In this document: piece after piece, positions 56,470-64,000 of the stretch
Numbering within the stretch: position 1 is the stretch's first letter
Layout of the letters: the number at the start of each line of letters is the position of its first letter
DNA from: Nymphaea colorata
Lineage: Eukaryota; Streptophyta; Magnoliopsida; Nymphaeales; Nymphaeaceae
Direction: 5' to 3'
DNA length: 64,000 nucleotides
Assembly: GCF_008831285.2 (NCBI RefSeq)
Contig: NC_045138.2
Location: 17,517,934-17,581,933 of the forward strand
Translations under genes and position numbers: made by a program
Notes under the pieces: generated by a model
Seen by the model: the letters and a program-made list of their open reading frames with translations, nothing else
What the model was told of the DNA's origin: nothing
Database searches by the model: none

Positions 56470-59400
56470 GGCCGTTTTGCTTTTTATTTTTGGATGTGGT
56501 GAATGTCAATTTTGAAGGGACGTTTCTGTCTGAATTCCGATCAAGCATGTCAGGAAACTATTGTTTTGTTGCGTTTCAGTTGATGGCTTTATCTGTACTT
56601 TGAGGACACACCTCTAGATTATCTGACTATTTGTTTGGTTGCTAGCAGTTTTTGCGATTATGCTGCATCTTATTTGATTGTTATTGGGTAATCTTATCTG
56701 TTTTTAGTACACTGGGTGTACTAAAATCTTGCATTCAATGGGTGTTGGGTTTCAGATTTTCTTATGAGGTTGGACTAATAGGGATTTCAACAATTGGATG
56801 CAACCCTGTCAAGGGAGACACCTCACTTATTAATCAAGAACTAAGGAATCCGCAGAATTATCACTAGCAAGTAGAGCAGAACAAAAATCTTTATAGAGGA
56901 GACAAGAACCACTGTACGGGAGATAGGGTCTTCCAGAAAACCCCGATAATCTCGGAGAAGTTCTGTAGTAAGGTGAATCAAGTAAACACCTTGCTGTTGG
57001 GATCTGAAACAAACTCTTTATAGAAGGATAGGGAAGACCGCAAGAGTTACAATACTCAAATGCACCTTCTGTGGACGCCATTCCTTCAAGCTTAAGATCA
57101 GATTCACCCCGTCTTTCACTGTAAAAATACATTTCCACAATGAACTCCTATTTGAAGGAATGCTGTGAACGCCCTCCTGCTTGTGATCACAAAAGCCACC
57201 TTATGTGCCTTCTTCCTGACACGGGCACCACTTCATAGTGGAATGAGATTGCAAAGGTGGGTTCGAAAAATTGGGAATGATACCGATTTTCAGTCACAGG
57301 AAGATGTATTTGTGGTGTGCGTTGGCCAAAGATTGATTCAGAACTAAGTCTCTTAAATCATCCCAAAGCACGCGATGAAACTCACCGGAGTGCATGCCTT
57401 GCTTCTATGGTAGATAGAGTTGAATATTCTCTATTTTTTCTGAACTGCTACAGGAAGGATCATGTTCCATATCCTTGGTGTCTATCCCTGCTTAAGGGAG
57501 AAGGTTCTCTACTTCTTAATCCCGCAGAGATTGTCATAGAAGAGTAAGTTCTTGTAGACATTTCTGGTGATGAAAGACTGCACCCTTTTAGCAAAATTGC
57601 ACATGAAGAATATGTAGCTTGTGGATTCTTCGGTGGCCTAGTAGATGCAACAAAACTGGCAGGAAAAAACCCATCTTCTTCATTATCCAAGCAGTGAGCA
57701 TTCAAATCTTCGCATGCTAAATATAGGAACCATTTGGAATTGGGGGTGGACGGATGATGCTTAATTTCGATCTCTCTATTCCCACGCATCAGACAGTATT
57801 TACTGACATCGAGTGTAGCACCTCTGAAGGCGTTGCGAATTGAAGTTGAGCGTATCCTTAGGTGTCATTTATCATCTTGAGAGAGAGAAACCATGGGAGA
57901 AGATGAAGACATCTCAGCAGAAACAATGTGTGAACATAAGACGTGAAATGATAAATGGGTCTCTAAGCAAAGCACGTAAACGTTTCTATATTCATGGAGA
58001 TACGGAACAACGTATAAGTTATCATGCTTGCATATCCATCCATCATTTGAGTCTCCAATCATTATTTAATTACATATCAGATTTGACCTATGGACGAATA
58101 TGCATGCTTCTTTGAGTAATATTAATGAGATTCCCCAAATTACCTTTCTTTCACATGTGGCTCGATCAAAACCTTCAAGGAAATACAGGTGGCCAGAAAA
58201 CTCATTACCAGCAATCACAGTGCGTTAAAAAATAATAATTCTCAAATTAATCAATATCCCTTTGTCCGTATTTCATCAGTATTTCAAAAATGCGCGATAT
58301 TTTCTTGATATCGCATAATCAGTGACTCTACGTAGTTAGCGCCATGGTCCTTTCATGGTTTGTTGTCACAAACTTCTGCCAGCATTTCCACTCACACTTT
58401 GACTGAATAATCGAGTGACCCTTCTCTCAAACAGGAGCATTGGTGGGGCTGGACTTCTTTCTTGGATCTGAATTTGAAGAAAAATGATCTTCTGATTACA
58501 CTATTTGTGTTTCTGGCATTGAAATGAATCCAATTCTGCTTTGACATGTGCAAAGGAATGATAGCATCAAATTCTCCCTTTTATCTTTCTAAAGCAACAT
58601 CTCACTTTTGCAATTGTATGGTAGCCCTCTATGCTGCTACATCTATGGCCACTTCTGTCACCATTCTTTTCTTTCATGTCCCTCTGATCACAGCCCTGCG
58701 GTTGGTAAAGTAGAAGAAAAGGCCCTAGGTTTGTTCTTTTCTTTTTTCTTCTAATCTCTACTTCTGCCTTTTGAGACCAAAAAATCCACCAATTGATCCT
58801 GCAATCAGTAGGATTGCAATTAGTCTGCGATGATGTAAAGGCTCTGGATTCTGATCGGGCCTGGGCATTACAAGTTCAGAATCATAGAGATCGATGAGGA
58901 AATATATAATTGAATCTGGTCAGTTCAGGATCGTTCAATTGCATTTAGCTGGATCTGGATTGACATGCAAACCTTCATAATAGATATGCATGTGGTTATT
59001 AATCGGGCACAGGTTCGGTGTGTTGGCTTCTGCCAGTGTCAAGAAAATTGGGTTTTGAATTTACCCAGATCGCAATTTAACTGAATCTGTAATGAACAGG
59101 CAAAAATGTTGTTATATTTATTTTAAAATAGTTAATAGATAGTCAAGAATAAGAAAATTTGGATTTGGATTTTTTCTCTTTGTTTTCCGAGATAGCAATC
59201 GAATTCTTATTTGGAAGTGAGAATGATTTGTTTAATTATTTTCCACTTCATACTTGGCGATAGACAAGTTATATTAGTTGTTGGACCTCTGGTTCTCTTA
59301 AACCTATAGGAAATACCATAAGTTTCTTATCAATCTTTTACTTTTAGATGATGCTCCGGGTGAGCGCAAGGAATCCCACTGCCTGAATGAGAGCCGGTGC

Positions 59401-60625
59401 TTGAAGCAAGTAACTATGTACTATGACTAGGTACACGGGAATCAAATGAAAACACACCTTTCCGTAACAACGCCTGCAAACCAGCTTACTATGCCCCTTG
59501 AAGCAATCTTCCCAACGATGCTTGCTCCAGAAGCATCTAACTGCGTGTTTTCTAGTGCTTTCTCAAATTTACAGGAAGCTTTCTTAAAATGTGGTCGCTC
59601 TTTAACAGATAGATATTCTTTCTTGATATTGGAATTTTCTTTTTATGCTCAAACAGTGTACTTTCTGGTTGATTTAAAACTTTTTTCTGTAATAAGATTG
59701 GAAATAATGTATTTCGCAAATGCTTCCGACATGTACTAAAGATAAGAAAGGGGCATGATAGCTAATTATGTGTTTATATTTTCTATGAACATACCAATTA
59801 TTGCTCTTGTTCTTGGTGGTGTTGTTTTCACTGTTCATTAACATAACTGACAAGGAGTTCTTCGAGGACCATACCATTTTGTCTTGAGAACACTTTAGGA
59901 AGCTAAAACTTTAATCGCAGACTACAAATCCAAGAGTATCCATCTTATCCCCCTTCCCCTCTCCCTTTTTACGACATTTTATTCCCTTACAGTGACTTGC
60001 TTTTACGAGTAAAAATCAGATCACTTTTCATTTACACCTTTCTAAGTTCCCCAAAAAACCAGAACCCTTCATGTGATTGTCATTATACTCTCAGAAACAT
60101 CTGTTATGTAACCCAAGTTACTGGGTGACACAAGCAGATGGTGGCTTGTTCTGAGTTCACCTTTGCTCCTTGCAAGTTTCTTCATCACTAAGTTTCAGAT
60201 GACCAAGATGGCACCAATCTCATGAGAACATCTCTCCCTCTCCCTGGCTGTGTATACTGTCATATTTATAGGGGGATTCAACGCCATTGTTTTATTTCAT
60301 GACAAAGGAACATTCAAAAAGTAGGGTCTGCTCCTTCAGAGTAAAACCTTGAGTGAACCCTGAACGTCATGCAATGTAGTGCCGTTGATTTGCGATTGTT
60401 GATTCTGATATACATATCGAATTGTTGATTTTCTTCAAGAATGAGGGGCCCTTGTAAGCTCAAACTTATATTTAGATTGGCAGATAAATCAATGCACTGA
60501 TCGCATATATCTCCATACTCTTCTTTGGATATACAGATCTCATTCAGTTTATGTTCATATAGCAGCTTTAATTAAGGAGGAAAGAGGAATACTGGCTTCT
60601 AGTGGCTTTAGTGGGTAATAATAGT
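56470..60625. other. Intergenic DNA with unassigned coding-like patches
   Basis: Starts with the eS28 3' UTR. Minus-strand coding-like patches occur at 56830-57138, 57460-57850 and near 58135-58205 (see next entry). From about 58250 to 60625 no gene was recognised. Confidence 0.4.
57460..57867 (-). other. Unrecognised coding-like segment, possibly a pseudogene exon
   Basis: A minus-strand frame open from about 57867 reads RNAFRGATLDVSKYCLMRGN, then REIEIKHHPSTPNSKWFLYL, ACEDLNAHCLDNEEDGFFPA and ends SRDRHQGYGT-stop. Composition looks protein-like. A second minus-strand patch at 58205-58140 reads TVIAGNEFSGHLYFLEGFDR, followed by a possible donor. I do not recognise the family and cannot join the patches with confidence. 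Confidence 0.3.
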
Positions 60626-60630
60626 ATAGG

Positions 60631-61014
60631 TTAGGTTGAGGAAGATGCTGCTGCCTCCAGCATGTACCTCTCCTTGAGGTTGGTGAAAAGCCAACCAAAG
60701 GAGAAAAAAAGGCCTACTGATGCACTGAGCACAATAACCACAACTTTTTCCTTGCTTCTTTATTTACGAGTCTCTGTCTTTTCTCTCTCAATTATTGCTA
60801 GTGTGCTCAAGAGGAGCTTTGAAAAAAATCCATCCACCTCATACTCAACTAAGCAGTTCATACTCAATTTCTCTATTGACCCCAATGCCAATGCATCCCC
60901 TTTTGAGCCACCCACAACTTCCGGTTCAAAATTGACATCCCTGTCTTCAAATTGCCCGAAATTCAAATAAAATAAAGGCAGAAGTGGATTGTCAATCTGT
61001 GTCCATGCCTCCAT
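60631..61014 (-). pseudogene. Unrecognised small membrane-protein-like frame with an internal stop
   Basis: From an ATG at 61014 it reads MEAWTQIDNPLLPLFYLNFG onward to IEREKTETRK, then a TAA (60762-60760). The same frame continues for 42 codons, KEKVVVIVLSASVGLFFSFG, WLFTNLKERYM and a stop at 60631, giving one clear hydrophobic segment flanked by basic residues. Either the protein ends at the TAA and the rest is chance, or this is a tail-anchored protein gene broken by one nonsense change. Family not recognised. Confidence 0.3.
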
Positions 61015-61264
61015 ATTTATTATTTGTATATTTTTTATGTCCAACTGAACTTTCATAATGGGGCCCTTATCCCACTACCGACCACAAACCGTCAAAAAGT
61101 TTTTTGGAAATCCAACTCCACATTTCATTGTTCCCATCCCCACCAAAAAGCAGCAAAAACCAATTTCACAGTTCACCCCTTCACCCCAATCAACCAAAAA
61201 AGTAAAAGGAATATTAAGATTTTTCTAGTCACAGTATCATTAATATTTGAAGAGATTGCCACAG

Positions 61265-61268
<4 letters not shown>

Positions 61269-61295
<27 letters not shown>
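61269..61295. repeat. GA microsatellite
   Basis: Thirteen or more GA units, about 100 bp beyond the stop codon of the bHLH gene, probably in or next to its 3' UTR. Confidence 0.9.
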
Positions 61296-61297
<2 letters not shown>

Positions 61298-61398
61298 CCA
61301 AGCCCATAACCCAATCAGAGAATCAACCCCTGATCATGAACCATGGGCGCAGGTTCTCGTGGTCAGCATGCCATGAGGTGCTAAGGGAGCAGGGAGTA

Positions 61399-63337
61399 CT
61401 ATGATTGTGTGCTTGGTTCTGGTTTGACTCTGGTAGCAGGTGCATCTGGCTGGTGTGTGTGGTACATGGCCATGGCCAGTGAGATGGGCATGAGGCAGAG
61501 GTCCTTAGACTGGAGGAACTGCATGGCTGCACCCACATCCTCTTCCATGAGCTTAGCAACCTGCCGCTCTGTTCCATCCGCGGACCATTTGTCCCAAACT
61601 TGTTGTTGCTGCGGTTGCTTGGATGAACCTCCACTTGCTTCTCCCTGCACTCAACACATCACACATCATACATAGGCATGGTGACAGAACTGAGCAAAAA
61701 AATGGCTCCTATATCGACAATACATCAACAAAAAACTGATTAAGTTAAATCACAGGAAAACAGAATGGTTTTATTTGTCAAGAGATAACATAAATGTAAA
61801 TAGAAAAACCTAAATTATGATATTTTCGTCAAATCAGAATACACACTCTTTGCTATTAAAGATGGCAAATATCATGTTCTTTTGACAGTGTTCTCATTCC
61901 TTATACATACAACTATATAATATACAACCACTCTAAACACAAGTTTAATGTGGCAGATGGAATAATGGGCTGATAAAGCTCCACTATCCAGACATTGTTC
62001 CCAAGATTCGAATCCCAAGAAGAGACATCTACACACCAGCCTGCTCCAGTAAAAAAAAAAAAGGAAAAGAATAAAGAAGCACCTAATTCGATGCTAAAGG
62101 GCTAACAGACAATTTGCTTGCTTAAATAAATCCGATGACGACTGAGAAGTCATATTGGCAGTAGGCGTATTGCGAGGATATCCTTTGTTTGGCACACAAT
62201 TTATGCCATTCTTTGAAATAAAACAAAAAAAGTGCTAAATTTTCTCAAGAATGAAGTACATAATGGGTGCTATTGTATTGTTTGCATGCCTCAAATGCAC
62301 ATCCACCTTTTCTGCAGACATAAATACGAGCAAACATGGAAAAAGGAAATACTGTTTCTGGACCACGCAGGCCCCAATATTCTTAGTCATGGAAAAAGTA
62401 GGAATGTGAATTGAGTTATACTGAAGAGTTGAGTCCTTTAATAAAAATCTTCAAAATATGCCCAGAGATAATTTCTCTACCAAAAGAAGCAAAAGGTGCA
62501 CAGCTTGTCTCGTCTGTTTAAGTGATATAATCACAACTGTAAATGCAATGGACACAAGTACAGACAACAACTGGAAAGCTTATTCCAGAATTGAATTTAT
62601 CATTTCAGAAAAGGTAAAATTAGGCAAGGATAAATATAGATTTTAAATGAAATATCACCTCGATAGTGGGAGATGGGATGTCAGCCACTAGTTGCGCAAC
62701 AGTTCCTGCCCCACCTAGCCTGCTCATGCTTAACACCTGTTAAAGTTTAATCAACACTTTACTAAGTTACAATATCTAGACAAAAATATGTCCTAACAGA
62801 CAAAAAGGAGTATCTCTGCTTCTACTTTCACTCAGGATCCTAAAAGTGATAGGAATGAAAGACGTGCATCATTGTCAAGCTGATAAATGGGGTGCCAGCT
62901 AGACTAGCCACTTTGCATAATTTTTTGAAATGAGTTAAAAGAAGCATCTGATAGTGAGAGTCACCACATTTAACAATGACATGAAACTACTGCATATCCA
63001 GCCAACTACACTATGATATAATGATTAAGCTTATGAAATCCACCATTCCTGCATATCTAGTGAACCATCCACAGAAGTGCTTAGGCAGTCCTTAATATGA
63101 CGATGAATCAGAAAGTGAAATGCATAAACATAAAGCAAATGCCACATGAGTAAAAAGCAAAATGAATATAGCAAACTGCTGGTGCATTATGGCTAGTAGA
63201 GAGGAAAATTTCCCCAATTAATAGAGAAAGAGAGAGAGCTTTCGCCAATTAGTAGGAGAGAGCAACATTACATTTACTTGTAATCTGAGAAACTTTACGT
63301 AGTCCATAATTTCGTCAAGCATGGCTGCTCTGTCCGT
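61399..63337 (-). CDS. bHLH transcription factor, UNE12/LRL-type (3' exons)
   Basis: Three exons are visible: 63337..63272, 62736..62659 and 61644..61399, all joined at phase 0 with GT-AG introns. The first encodes [22 protein letters not shown], helix 2 of the bHLH dimerisation domain. The second gives [20 protein letters not shown]. The last has [40 protein letters not shown] and [16 protein letters not shown], the conserved C-terminal region of UNE12 (bHLH59), bHLH7 and LRL proteins. These are nuclear regulators involved in fertilisation, root hairs or temperature response depending on member. The basic region and helix 1 lie beyond the right edge. The donor of the first visible exon is taken as AAT|GTAATG, because the earlier GTAAAT would delete two conserved residues. 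Confidence 0.92.
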
Positions 63338-64000
63338 CTGCATAAAGATTAAGGAAAGCAAATAAACAAAATTAAAAATTAAATTTAAAAATTTGAAAAC
63401 AGGAAAAAATGGGAAATTACAGTGACAAATGGGTAATGTCCAAGTGTCCACATTGCGTGTTTCTGAAAATAGGTAATACTTGACATGGAGGAAGATGAGT
63501 TGACTATCGAACAACAAAGACCATATTTTTTAATTTTCAGAGAATTTATCCAGCTAGGATGATATCCATAAAGCTTGGAGGACCAAGAGGTTGGTCAAAC
63601 AAGCATCACTTTCTTCAAGAAACAGTGTTTCTGTGTATCCAGACAACTAGATGAGGCTTTCTAACATTAATAGTTGGCATTTATTAGGTTAAGAGCAATT
63701 ACTCAGCTCATCATAACTTGTTCACAAATATGCGAATGACGTATATGGCTCCAGAAAATGAAAGCCTCCTTGAAAAACAGGCATGCTAGGCAAGGGCCTA
63801 GAACTACTCCAGCGACAACAAGATTAAAGCACTACAGGCTAAATGGTGCCATATCACTGTCAATTATGTGGGGCCAGCACTGTACAGCCATGATGATTGA
63901 CCTAGAAAACAATACATTGATTGTGCCGGAGCAGTAGGCGTAGGATAAGTTGAAGGAAATGCAATGCTTTATTCCATGACACCCTGATCCCTTCAGAAGA
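63338..64000 (-). other. Intron of the bHLH gene up to the window edge
   Basis: No sequence matching the basic region or helix 1 (the expected ERLRRERIAERMK-type motif) is present, so the next upstream exon lies outside. The stretch is AT-rich without recognisable features. Confidence 0.6.

Noticed and set aside
61323-61675. Open frames overlapping the last bHLH exon on both strands
   Set aside because: Out-of-frame or antisense shadows of the conserved UNE12-type C-terminus.

Overview
This window is nuclear DNA from a flowering plant. The evidence is intron-containing genes with GT-AG (and one GC-AG) introns, plant-only families (3-ketoacyl-CoA synthase, PLS-class PPR, plant U-box and UNE12-type bHLH), cytosolic ribosomal protein genes with telo-box promoters, many CT/GA/AT/CA microsatellites and AT-rich intergenic DNA full of small transposon remnants. 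The species cannot be fixed from the sequence. The KCS and eL27 exons are very GC-rich, while the tryptophan synthase, PPR and bHLH exons are not.

Genes in order: (1) 5' end of a DJ-1/PfpI glyoxalase-III-type gene (minus, 1-367, runs off the left edge); (2) a KCS11-like 3-ketoacyl-CoA synthase (minus, 6275-9873, two exons), with full catalytic residues but a one-base frameshift in exon 1; (3) intronless ribosomal protein eL27 (plus, 35361-35768); (4) nine-exon plastid tryptophan synthase alpha subunit (plus, 43971-49145); (5) intronless E-class PPR protein (minus, 51606-53555); (6) ribosomal protein eS28 with a 1.66-kb intron in its 5' leader (promoter near 54511, CDS 56268-56465); (7) the 3' exons of a UNE12-type bHLH gene (minus, 61399-63337, continuing beyond the right edge).

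From about 10 to 35 kb there is no intact gene, and this is the most unusual part. It holds a series of long inverted repeats (foldbacks): 14889-15648, 17271-18275, 19765-20745, 20998-22670 and 29453-30390. There are also two terminal-inverted-repeat elements (30483-31584 and 33739-34332), the second nested in an older element. The 17271-18275 foldback is made of two head-to-head copies of the start of a plant U-box E3 ligase gene, both cut at the same point in the U-box; if transcribed it would fold into a hairpin of about 465 bp. This whole stretch also contains a diverged direct duplication: blocks in 15220-19330 recur in the same order in 24100-27370.

A second duplication links genes 4 and 5. 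A broken copy of the PPR 5' end (49325-49665) lies just after tryptophan synthase, and a broken copy of tryptophan synthase exon 7 with intron flanks (51262-51515) lies just before the intact PPR gene. This is what a tandem duplication followed by loss of opposite halves would leave. No rRNA, tRNA gene or CRISPR array was seen; tRNA-like stretches look like SINE remnants.
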